The translations under genes were made by a program, and so were the position numbers. A stretch of 64,000 bases of DNA from BOG-224 sp963783505 (GTDB lineage Bacteria > Acidobacteriota > Terriglobia > Bryobacterales > Bryobacteraceae), in assembly GCA_963783505.1 (NCBI GenBank), contig CAWAOP010000027.1, forward strand, positions 164,975 to 228,974, written 5' to 3'. The first letter of the stretch is position 1; each line of letters opens with the position of its first letter. Below the pieces are notes generated by a model. It was not told the origin of the DNA and ran no database searches. It was given only the letters and a program-made list of their open reading frames with translations. This document shows positions 25,784 through 34,577 of the stretch, piece after piece.

Positions 25784-26487
25784 TGATACTTCGCCGGGCG
25801 ATTATTCTTCATTGCCGTTTTTCCGTTCGCGCCATCTCGAAAAATATCTTCCGCCCCTTTTCAATCACTTACCGCAGCCATTGCCCTAATCCCCTTGCCC
25901 CCGCCTGCTATCTTCGAATCGGATGAGGGCCTTGCGCCTTCTTCCGTTCTTCGTGGCCACGAAGCGTTGCGAGTAGTTGGCGAACTGCACTCCCGGAGCC
26001 CTGATTAAAGGCCTGCGGCGGAAGTGAACGGGAGACCGGGGAATCGATTCCTTAGCACTCAGGAAAGCGGGCGCGCGTTTACGCGGTCCGCAATCGGGGT
26101 CAAACCAGAGAGCCTGTCATCGAATCGGAATGCGTACGGTGCGCGCGCCTTGAAAGCCCACCCACTGCCTCGGAAGATGCGGCTCCACACTGCCGGCGGC
26201 CGGGATAACGCCCGGCGATAAAACCGGGGGGCTGCCGAGTCCCCAAGCCCCCGGCCGCCGCAACGAAACTCCCTCGAAAGTCCAACCTCCCTCAGCCGAA
26301 GTGTGTCTAACGTCTCGCGTCGTTCGTCCTTCGTCGTCCGTATCGGCCTGCTTCGATTTAGCCTTCCGCCTTCCGCCTTCAGCCAAAACCCCTCGATCAA
26401 TCACAGTTCCAATCTCCAGCCCCCAACCCCTAGCCCCCAGCCCCCGCCCGCTTGCATTCCTCGCCTTCCTGTCGCATTTTGGATTTG
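25784..26487. other. Gene-free stretch
   Basis: About 700 bp without a supportable gene. It contains C-rich low-complexity DNA (about 26405-26456, runs of CCCCAG/CCCCCG) and short CCTTCCGCC repeats (26360-26385). No RNA gene or strong terminator was recognised. Confidence 0.5.
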
Positions 26488-26790
26488 ATGAGTGTCTCGT
26501 TCGCGTTCCTTCGGGCGATCCTCGCGCTGATCGGCGCCGGTTGCGCGTTCATGCTTGGGCGATCCGCGGCCGGCTACCGGCGCGGCTTCGTCAAGAAATC
26601 GACCGTAAGAGGCTGGGCCTTTCGTGCGCTCGCCTGCCTCCTGGCCGTAGCATTCCGCTTTGGCCTGGACGGATTCGTCATCGCAGCATGGTCGATCGGC
26701 GCGGCGGCGCTCGCCTTGGGCTATCGGAACGGATGGCGCGCGAAGCGGGACGAAGACCTCACGCACGTTATCTTTCCCGACGGCCAATAA
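26488..26790 (+). CDS. Small membrane protein, unknown
   Basis: A 100-residue protein from the ATG at 26488. Three hydrophobic segments (FLRAILALIGAGCAFMLG, ALACLLAVAFRFGLDGFVIA, WSIGAAALALGYRNGW) and a short acidic tail (KRDEDLTHVIFPDGQ). An upstream in-frame start at 26452 adds 12 residues but lies in low-complexity DNA. It precedes the PfkB kinase by 27 bp and may be co-transcribed. Confidence 0.6.
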   Translation: MSVSFAFLRAILALIGAGCAFMLGRSAAGYRRGFVKKSTVRGWAFRALACLLAVAFRFGLDGFVIAAWSIGAAALALGYRNGWRAKRDEDLTHVIFPDGQ

Positions 26791-26816
26791 TATCCGGTTG
26801 TTACAATAATTCGTTC

Positions 26817-27750
26817 ATGGCTCTTATTGCGGTTGGATCCGTTGCGTACGATGGCGTGGAAACGCCTCACGGGAAAGTGGACCGGATGCTCGGCGGAGCG
26901 GCCACTTATATCTCGCTTTCCGCCAGTTACTTTACGCCTGTCAGGTTAGTCGCCGTGGTGGGCGACGATTTCGCCAGCGAAGACGCCGACCTGCTGTCTT
27001 CTCGCGGAGTGGATCTCTCCGGCCTGGAGCGCGTCGCCGGCGGCAAGTCGTTCTTCTGGCAGGGCGTGTATTCGGCGGACATGAACGACCGCACCACGCT
27101 TCGAACGGATCTGAACGTGTTCGCGGACTTCAACCCGGCGCTTCCCGAATCGTATCGCTCCGAGCCCTACCTCATGCTGGGCAATATCCAGCCGGCGCTG
27201 CAAAGCGCCGTGCGCAGCCAGATGGCCGGCATGAAAATCGCGGGCGGCGACACCATGAATTACTGGATCGATACCGCGCGCGCGGAGTTGCTCGCGGCCA
27301 TTCGCGAATGGGATTTCCTGCTGATCAACGATGGCGAGGCGCGCCTGCTTTCGGGCGACGCCAATCTGCGGCGCGCCGCGGCGAAGATCGTCGAGATGGG
27401 CCCGCGCGTCCTCGTGATCAAGCGCGGCGAATATGGAGCGGTGCTTGTTCGCGAAGGACGGCGCGAGCTCCGCCATTTCATGGCGCCGGGATATCTGCTG
27501 GAGCGGCGTATTCGATCCCACCGGCGCGGGCGATTGCTTCGCCGGCGGCTTCATCGGCTATCTGGCCGGGCGCGGCGCCGATCTGCGAGACGGACGGATG
27601 GAATTCGCGGAGCTGCAACGCGCCGTGATTTACGGCTCGGTAATGGGCAGCTTTTGCTGCGAGCGTTTCGGCGTGGACCGTTTCCGCACGCTCGAGCGCG
27701 CGGAGATCGAGGCCCGATACCGGGAGTTCCAGGAAATCACGGGGTTCTGA
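26817..27750 (+). CDS. PfkB-family carbohydrate kinase, one-base frameshift
   Basis: A ribokinase-type sugar/nucleoside kinase. The N-terminal half has VGSVAYDGV and GGAATYISLSASYFTP (substrate site); the C-terminal signature DPTGAGDCFAGGFIGYLAG contains the catalytic Asp and anion hole. The first frame ends in sense at about 27500 and the second begins VFDPTGAGD; one extra base between 27485 and 27505 explains the break. Corrected length is 310 residues, normal for the family. Substrate unknown. First of a run of frame-broken genes up to 31.8 kb. Confidence 0.82.
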
Positions 27751-27821
27751 ATCGGAAATTGGGAGGAACCCCGGCCCATAGTATATTGGCGCGCGGCAAG
27801 CCCGTCGTCGCGGACATTTGA

Positions 27822-29366
27822 GTGGCGCGAATATCGCAGTCCGAAGCTCGATCCGTTTGGCCCGTCCTCGAGGCCGGCGCGCTGCTCGCTCTATTGAGCG
27901 CGGCGGCCGTGTGGTTCGTATACTCGCACGGCTGGACGCTCTACTGGGGAGACGCCGAGGCGCACCTGAACATCGCCCGGCGCGTCGTGGATTCCCAGAC
28001 TCCGGGATACGAACAGATCGGCACCGTCTGGCTGCCGCTGCTGCACTTTCTCATGCTGCCGCTGGTGCGCGTGGACAGACTCTGGACATCCGGTCTCGCC
28101 GGGGCCATCCCGCCCGCAGCTTGTTTCGTGATCGCCGGCATGTTTCTTTTCGCCGCCGCGCGGCGAATCTTCGATTCAGGCCAAGCCGCAATCGCCGCCG
28201 TGGCTCTGTTCGCCTTGAATCCAAACATGCTGTATCTCCAAGCCATCCCGATGATGGAGGCGGTGTTCGCGGCGGCGTTCGCGGCGTTGCTCTACTTTAC
28301 CGTGCGCTTTCGCGAGACGCAGGGATGGGGCTCGGTGGTTGGGGCCGGCATCGCGGCTTGCGCGGGGACTCTGGCGCGCTACGACGGCTGGTTCCTGCTC
28401 CCCTTCGCCGCCGCCTATTTCCTCTTCGCCGCAAAGCGGTCGCGAATCGCCACGGCGTTGCTTTTCTGCTTGCTGGCTGGAGCCGGCCCGGTTTACTGGC
28501 TGATTCATAATCTCTGGTATTACGGCGATCCGCTGGAGTTTTACCGCGGGCAGTATTCCGCTCACGCCATCCAGGGGAGGACGTTATTATCCGGGGATGC
28601 ACAACTGGAGCCTTGCCTGGCTTCAGTACCGCACGGTAGTACGCCTCATCGCCGGCTCCGGGCTGACTCTCATGGCGCTGGCGGGGTTTCTCGTTGCGCT
28701 CTTTAGACGGGCGTTCTGGGCTCTGTTCCTGCTCGCCCTTCCGGGCGTGTTCTACATTGTCAGCATGCATTCGGGCGACGAGCCGATCTACGTGCCTACG
28801 TTGTGGCCACACTCGTACTACAACACTCGCTTCGGGCTGGCCGCGCTTCCGCTGCTGGCCGTGGCGGCCGGGGCGCTCGTGACGCTGGCGCCGCGGTGGG
28901 CGCGCTTGGCGGCGGCCGCGCTCGTCATCCTCGCCGGGTGCGTCGGTTGGATCCTTCACCCAAGTCCCTCCACCTGGATCACGTACGAGGAATCGCGCGT
29001 CAATTCCGAAGGCCGCCGCGCTTGGACCCGTGGAGCGCGGAGTATCTCAAGGCGAACTACGCACACGGCGCGGGCATCGTCACTTCGTCCGGAGACATGG
29101 CCGGGATTTACCGCAGCGCGGGCATCCCGTTCCGCGAGGCGCTCACCGGCGATAACGGCCTGCCCTGGCTTGCCACTGTGACGCGTCCGGAGTTGTACAT
29201 GAACCAGGAGTGGGCCGTGGCGATGGAGGGCGATGCGGTGGACAAAGCTATCGGGCGCGCGGCGCAATACGGAATTCGTTACGAGTTGGAAACTACGATC
29301 GCGGTGAAAGATCGGCGCGCGATCAAAATCTATCGCAGAACAGGAGGACCGCATGGTCCCGCATGA
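27822..29366 (+). CDS. GT-C membrane glycosyltransferase (PMT/GT39-like), two frameshifts
   Basis: Read across two frame changes (about 28577-28590 and about 29015-29025, opposite signs) this gives about 514 residues with ten or so helices. After helix 1 comes WTLYWGDAEAHLNIARR, whose Asp-Ala-Glu is the acidic motif of GT-C enzymes, then GYEQIGTVWLPLLHFLM and a cytosolic/periplasmic C-terminal part with DPWSAEYLKANYAHG. It probably transfers a sugar from a polyprenyl phosphate donor outside the membrane. It starts with GTG. The two compensating indels suggest sequence error. It overlaps the UPF0145 gene by 14 bp. Confidence 0.75.
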
Positions 29367-29689
29367 ATGGGTAACAACGGCATTCGATCTTCCCGGATAC
29401 CGCATCAAGCGTAATCTCGGCGTGGTCCGGGGCGTCGTGGTGCGCTCGCGCTCCATTGTTGGGACGCTGGGCGCCGGCCTTCAGACAATCGTAGGCGGCA
29501 ACATCTCGATCTTCAGTTCTCTTTGCGAGAAGACGCGCCAGGAAGCGTTCGAGCTCATGATCGACCACGCTTCGGCCCTGGGAGCGAACGCTATCGTCGG
29601 CGCGCGCTACGACGCTACCGAGATCATGAATGGAGTTACGGAAGTGCTGCGCTTACGGCACTGCCGTGGAGGTCGAGCCTGTGAAATGA
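29353..29689 (+). CDS. UPF0145 (YbjQ-like) protein, one-base frameshift
   Basis: A 111-residue YbjQ/UPF0145 protein after correction. Conserved features: NLGVVRGVVVRSRSIVG, LQTIVGGNISIF, LCEKTRQEAFELMI, ALGANAIVGARYD and, after removing one base in GCTTACGG near 29652, EVLRYGTAVEVEPVK. The family forms a pentameric ring; the function is unproven. The corrected stop overlaps the dapF ATG by 4 bp (ATGA). Confidence 0.8.
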
Positions 29690-30502
29690 AAGTCCCCTTC
29701 ACGAAGGCTCATGGCGCCAGGAACGACTTCCTGCTTACCTGGGAGCGCGATTTCCCGAGCGACGGCTCGGTAGCGGATCGAGCCGCGTCGCCCGCGCCAT
29801 CTGCGATCGTCACGCCGGCGTAGGCGCGGACGGCTGGATCCTGGTCGGGCCGGGCGACGCCGAAGCCGATGGCTCCATCCAGCTTTACAACTCCGACGGC
29901 AGCGTCGCCGAGATCTCGGGCAACGGAACGCGCTGCGCGGCGGCCTTTCTCATCGAGCGCGGCGAAGCCTCGGATCTCGTTCGCATCCGCACCGGCGCGG
30001 GCGTCAAGAATCTACGCCTGCTGAAACGGACGGGCATGGAATTCGAATTCGAAATGGATATGGGCCGCGCCGGAGATCGTCGCGGACCGGTTCTCGCTGC
30101 CGCTCTCGACCGGGCCCGCGTGACGTCACGCTGCTCCGCGTGGGCAACCCGCAATGCGCCGTCCCCGTAGCGGATTTCGATTTCGACTGGCGCGCCATGG
30201 GCGCGGAGATCGAAAGGCACCCGCACTTTCCCGAACCGCACCAACGTCTCCTTCGTCCGCGCGGCGGACGATCACGCCATCGAAGTCGCGTTTCTGGGAG
30301 CGCGGCGCGGGCGAGACCATGAGTTCGGGAACCGGATCGACCGGGGCGGCCGCCATGGCCGTTGGCGCGGGCTGGCTCAATCGCCGGTGACGGTGCTCAC
30401 TCCCGCCGGGCCTCTCGAAATTCGTCTCGACGGGAGCGCCTTCCTGACGGGCCCGGCGGAGTTGGTTGCCGAAGGCGTCCTATTTGCGATGATATGGATT
30501 AG
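29686..30502 (+). CDS. dapF: Diaminopimelate epimerase-like protein, multiple frameshifts, Ser/Ser active site
   Basis: Following the best frame through at least six one-base changes (about 29782, 30071, 30116, 30233, 30292, 30365) gives a DapF-type protein: MKVPFTKAHGARNDFLL, GVGADGWILVG, LYNSDGSVAEISGNGTRC, VTLLRVGNPQCAVPV, ERGAGETMSSGTGSTGAAA and the C-terminal TPAGPLEIRLDG. In known DapF the two acid/base residues are Cys in (C)GNGxRC and (A/C)CGTG; here both read Ser (TCG codons), while the surrounding motif is intact. The stop is uncertain; a TAG at 30500 fits. It would supply the last missing step of the DAP route from this window, if active. Confidence 0.72.
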
Positions 30503-30505
30503 ACC

Positions 30506-31834
30506 ATGTCCGAAACTGCGCCTGCCGCCATGACGGCTGCTCAAGCCCTTGAGAGTAAGATCCGCTCGCACACCGCCCGCGTCGGGCGTGGTGGGCCTGG
30601 GCTACGTTGGCCTGCCGCTGGCCGTGGAGTTCGCCCAGGCGGGTTTCCACGTGGTCGGAATCGACGTCAATGCCGACAAGGTCAACCGCGTCAACGCCGG
30701 CGATTCCTACGTCGGCGACGTCCCCAGCGCCACGCTCGCCGAAGTCGTCAACTCCGGCAAACTGCGCGCCACCACCGATTTCTCCGCCGTTCGAAGCGCT
30801 CGACACCATCAACATCTGCGTTCCCACGCCCCTGCGCAAGACCAAAGACCCGGACATGAGCTTCATCGTGTCCTCCTGCCAGGAGATCGCCAAATACTTC
30901 CATGCCGGCATGCTGGTCATTCTGGAATCCACCACTTATCCGGGAACGACCGAGGAAGTGGTGCTGCCCATGCTCGCCAAGCCGGGTCTGGAAGCCGGGC
31001 GCGATTTCTTCCTGTGCTTCTCGCCGGAGCGGGTGGACCCGGGGAACCCGCAATACCAGACGCGCAATATTCCCAAGGTGGTGGGAGGCGTGACGCCGGC
31101 GTGCACGGAGATGGGACGGCTGTTCTATTCGCAGGCGCTTGAGCACGTGGTGCCGGTGAGTTCCACGCAGGTGGCCGAGATGGTGAAGCTGCTGGAGAAC
31201 ACGTTCCGCATGATCAACATCGGCCTGGTGAACGAGATGGCGATGATGTGCGGCCGCATGGGCATCGACGTCTGGGAAGTGATCGACGCGGCCGCGACCA
31301 AGCCATTCGGGTTCATGCCGTTCTACCCGGGGCCGGGGCTGGGTGGGCACTGCATTCCGATCGATCCGTTCTACCTGTCATGGAAGACCAAGCAGGCCGG
31401 GATCGAAGCGCGGTTCATCGAGCTGGCCGGCTACATCAACGGCCAGATGCCGCACTATCGTCGTGGACAAGGTACAGGACGCGCTGAACGACGCAGGCAA
31501 GCCCGTGAAGGGGTCGAAGGTGCATGTCATGGGCGTGGCGTACAAGCGGGACATCGACGACCTGCGGGAATCGCCGGCGCTGGACGTGATCCTGCTTCTG
31601 CGCCAGCGCAAAGCGATCGTCAGCTACAGCGACCCGTACGTGCCCGTGCTGCGCCTGGACGGCTTTGAACTAGCCGCACAGCCGGAGGAGGCTGCCGCCG
31701 ACGCCGACTGCGTGGTGATCGTGACCGACCACACAGCCTTCGATTACAAGGCGCTGGTGCAACGTTCGCGCCTGATCGTGGACACGCGCAACGCGCTCAA
31801 GGGTTTTCACTCCCCCAAGATTGTCCGGCTGTAG
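30506..31834 (+). CDS. Nucleotide-sugar dehydrogenase (UDP-glucose/UDP-GlcNAc type), three frameshifts
   Basis: After removing one base at each of about 30580, 30788 and 31455 the gene reads as a 441-residue UDP-sugar 6-dehydrogenase. VGLGYVGLPLAVEFA binds NAD, INICVPTPL and ESTTYPGTTEE follow, and PGPGLGGHCIPIDPFYLSW holds the catalytic Cys. The C-terminal domain has GVAYKRDIDDLRESPAL. The sequence PTPLRKTKDPDMSF and GGHCIPIDPFYLSWK fits the WbpA/UDP-N-acetylglucosamine dehydrogenase group as well as other Ugd relatives. It would feed uronic acid sugars into surface polysaccharide. It overlaps the convergent aminotransferase end by about 38 bp. Confidence 0.85.
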
Positions 31835-33008
31835 CCGTCAGGAGTACTCTGACGACAAAGTCGTGGAGGCGGTCCATTCCGCGCTCCAGATCCCGCATCG
31901 ACGCCGCGAAGCTGATGCGGATATGATCGCGCGAGCCGAATGCTTCGCCGGGGACCACTACGACGCGCGCCTCGTCGAGCAGGCGTCCGGCCAGTTCAGT
32001 GCTGTCCCTCAGGCCGCTTCCCCGCAGCGCAACGCCTACGTTGGGATACGCATAGAATGCGCCACCCGGCTGGGTGCATGTCACGCCTGGGATTGCGCGG
32101 AGGCGCGGAATCGCGAAATCCCGCCGGCGCCGATATTCCGCGAGCATGGCCGCGGCGGCGGCGCGCGGCCCGCGAAGCGCTTCCACCGCCGCCTTCTGCG
32201 CGAACGAGGTCACATTGGAAATCGAGTGGCTTTGCAGCTTGAGCATGGCGCCGATAATCGCCGCCGGGGCCAGGCCGAAGCCAACGCGCCAGCCCGTCAT
32301 GGCGTACGTCTTGGATAGCGTCCCCGCCACCAAAACGGTTTCCTTGGCCCCCGGAACCGAAGCGGCCGAAAATGGCTCGCTATCGTAGACCAAGCCGCCG
32401 TAACACTCATCCGTGAGCAAGTAAACGCCTCGCTCGACGCACAAGCGGACGATGGTCTCGAATTCGGCTCGATCGACGATGGCTCCCGTGGGATTCGATG
32501 GCGAATTGAGAATCGCCATCTTGACTCCCTTCGTCAGAAAGGGTTCGATGTGGGCCGCCGTCAGCGCGTGGCCGCGCTCCTCCTCCGTGTCAACGAAGAC
32601 GCACTCCGCGCCGGCGTATCGGGACGCGTCCCGGAACGTCATCCAGCATGGGACCGGAATGACGACTTTGTCGCCTGGATCGAGCAGGGCCTGCGTGAAC
32701 GCGAAGATGGCGTGCTTGCCGCCCACCGTGACGATGCACTCTTCGGGCCGGTAACGCGAGCCGAAGTCGGCGGCATGACGCTCGCAAACAGCCTCGCGCA
32801 ATTCCCGGATTCCGGCCCCGGCCGTGTACTTGGTGAAATCGCGTTCGAGCGCTTCCACCGCCGCCCGCTTGATGTTCTCCGGCGTGGGAAAGTCCGGCTC
32901 GCCGGCGCCCAGATCGACGAGATCCTCGCCGGCCGCCCGGAGTTTCTCCGCTTCCAGCCACACCTTCAGCGTGGAAGAGACGCTCAGCCGCGACATCCGT
33001 TCGGCCAA
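31797..33008 (-). CDS. Pyridoxal-phosphate aminotransferase, class I/II
   Basis: About 403 residues of fold type I. VDLGAGEPDFPTPENIK is near the N-terminus, NSPSNPTGAI binds the PLP ring and phosphate, TDECYGGLVY, and GTLSKTYAMTGWRVGF has the Schiff-base Lys. C-terminal QPGGAFYAYPNV and HIRISFAAS complete the aspartate/aromatic aminotransferase pattern. I prefer the TTG at 33008 (LAERMSRLSVSSTLKV), which keeps the usual N-terminus; an ATG at 32996 is the alternative. It could fill the DapC-type step (N-succinyl-amino-ketopimelate transamination) missing from the lysine operon, but no motif proves this. Confidence 0.85.
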   Translation of the reverse strand: MAERMSRLSVSSTLKVWLEAEKLRAAGEDLVDLGAGEPDFPTPENIKRAAVEALERDFTKYTAGAGIRELREAVCERHAADFGSRYRPEECIVTVGGKHAIFAFTQALLDPGDKVVIPVPCWMTFRDASRYAGAECVFVDTEEERGHALTAAHIEPFLTKGVKMAILNSPSNPTGAIVDRAEFETIVRLCVERGVYLLTDECYGGLVYDSEPFSAASVPGAKETVLVAGTLSKTYAMTGWRVGFGLAPAAIIGAMLKLQSHSISNVTSFAQKAAVEALRGPRAAAAAMLAEYRRRRDFAIPRLRAIPGVTCTQPGGAFYAYPNVGVALRGSGLRDSTELAGRLLDEARVVVVPGEAFGSRDHIRISFAASMRDLERGMDRLHDFVVRVLLTATAGQSWGSENP

Positions 33009-33031
33009 GCGGGCGTTTGAAGATTCCGGGC

Positions 33032-33547
33032 TCAGGATCGACTCCCCCGCGGGCGGTCGGCGCCGATGCGCTGGCGCATGCGCGCCTCTACCAGAGGCGG
33101 CGCCAGCCCGGAGATATTTCCGCCCAGCCGGAATACTTCTTTCACGAGCCTTGAGCTGATGAAGGAATAGGCCTCGTTGGCCATGAGAAAAACGGTCTCG
33201 ATTTCGGGCCGCAGGCGCCGGTTCATCAGCGCCATCTGCAGTTCGTATTCGTAGTCCGAGATCGCCCGGATTCCACGCAACAGAACCGTCGCCCCGCGAG
33301 CGGCCGCATGATCCACCAGCAAGCCGTCGAAGCAATCCACTTCGACGTTCGGATAATCGCCGATCACCGCGCGCAGCATCTCCATGCGCTCTTCGACCGA
33401 AAACAGCGGCTCCTTCAGTTCGTTTCGCAGAATCGAAATAATAAGCCGGCCGAAAAGAGCGGAGCCTCGCTGGATCAAGTCCAGATGCCCGTTGGTGATA
33501 GGGTCGAAGGAACCTGGATAGATGGCGATGGGCGCCTGGGGCGCCAT
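33032..33547 (-). CDS. coaD: Phosphopantetheine adenylyltransferase CoaD
   Basis: A 171-residue nucleotidyltransferase for coenzyme A synthesis. YPGSFDPITNGH (His21 of the T/HxGH motif), LLRGIRAISDYEYE and SSRLVKEV (ISSR-type motif) are canonical. The ATG at 33547 gives MAPQAPIAIYPGSFDP; an in-frame ATG at 33580 would add 11 atypical residues. The aminotransferase starts 24 bp downstream on the same strand and is probably co-transcribed. Confidence 0.95.
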   Translation of the reverse strand: MAPQAPIAIYPGSFDPITNGHLDLIQRGSALFGRLIISILRNELKEPLFSVEERMEMLRAVIGDYPNVEVDCFDGLLVDHAAARGATVLLRGIRAISDYEYELQMALMNRRLRPEIETVFLMANEAYSFISSRLVKEVFRLGGNISGLAPPLVEARMRQRIGADRPRGSRS

Positions 33548-33721
33548 GAGCAGTTCCTGTGTCACAAAGGAGACCGACATTCCGATTCTATCGAATTGCG
33601 CGCGCTGACGAAGCCTGAGGCGATTCCCGGACGCGGCGCTTGACCTCTAACGTCCTGGCCGTCGTAACCTGGCATCCCCATTTGTCGCCTGTTAGGTATA
33701 CCCTACTAGTGAGCGCCAGTC

Positions 33722-34483
33722 ATGAGTTCATCCATACTTCCGCCGCCCTTCGACCACCTGGCCCTCCGTCCGTTTTCGTTCTTTCCCGCCATCGTCGGCA
33801 TTGAGCACAACGAATGGATCCTGCGCGAGGCTTCCTGGTCCGAGGTCCTCGTCGTGAACGACAAGACCAACGAGGAGATCTGGATACCCCGCCGGTATGT
33901 GGGCGCAGTATCGCCCGTTGAAGACCCCGTAGTGATCGTGGGCCTGACGCGCGAGCTGGAATTCAAGGGCGGCATGCTGGTACCGTTCAAAACTCGCGTG
34001 CTGAAGATGCCGGGCGGCGTACTGGATTCGACTTCGGCTCCCTCGGACGGCCCCAAGCCTCCCAAGGGTCTTGGCCTGCGCATGGACCGCAGCGATAAAC
34101 AGGCGTTCCGATTGATCGGCGTGGCCGTGGGCAGTCTTGTCGCGCTCTGCGTTCTGGTTCTGGTGGGCGTCCAGATCAACAAAATCCGCCAGCGGCGGAT
34201 TACGTTCACGGCCAAAGACGCCGCTTTCGAATCGCTATCGAAACACGACGACCACCTGGCGGTGGTCGAGAAACTAGGGAGACCTTCGGTCGACCGGACC
34301 AAAGAATCCGGCACCATTTTCTTCGAAGCTCTCTCCTATCCCGACCGCGGGTACATCGTCATCCTCACCGGCGCCGAGGCGCAGACGGTGAAGTACGTCG
34401 GAACCGTCGACAACCACTGGAAGACGATGCACGCCATATCGGAAGATCAGCGCGCTCTTCTTCAAACCATCGAACCATTCTGA
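33722..34483 (+). CDS. Hypothetical single-pass membrane protein
   Basis: A 253-residue protein. The N-terminal 115 residues are soluble (EHNEWILREASWSEVLVVND, EEIWIPRRYVGAVSPVEDP); a single helix lies near 141-160 (LIGVAVGSLVALCVLVLVGV), followed by a C-terminal domain of about 90 residues (HDDHLAVVEKLGRPSVDRTK, IFFEALSYPDRGYIVILTGA). No family recognised. The C-terminal part resembles small SmpA/BamE-like modules in layout only. Confidence 0.65.
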   Translation: MSSSILPPPFDHLALRPFSFFPAIVGIEHNEWILREASWSEVLVVNDKTNEEIWIPRRYVGAVSPVEDPVVIVGLTRELEFKGGMLVPFKTRVLKMPGGVLDSTSAPSDGPKPPKGLGLRMDRSDKQAFRLIGVAVGSLVALCVLVLVGVQINKIRQRRITFTAKDAAFESLSKHDDHLAVVEKLGRPSVDRTKESGTIFFEALSYPDRGYIVILTGAEAQTVKYVGTVDNHWKTMHAISEDQRALLQTIEPF

Positions 34484-34577
34484 GCGGGTTCCCGAGCCGG
34501 CGAGCCCGACTGAGCAGCCGTTTTCCGTCACCCGAGCATCGGGCTGTTCAGCGCGCTGTTTAGTAGACTGTGGTTTC

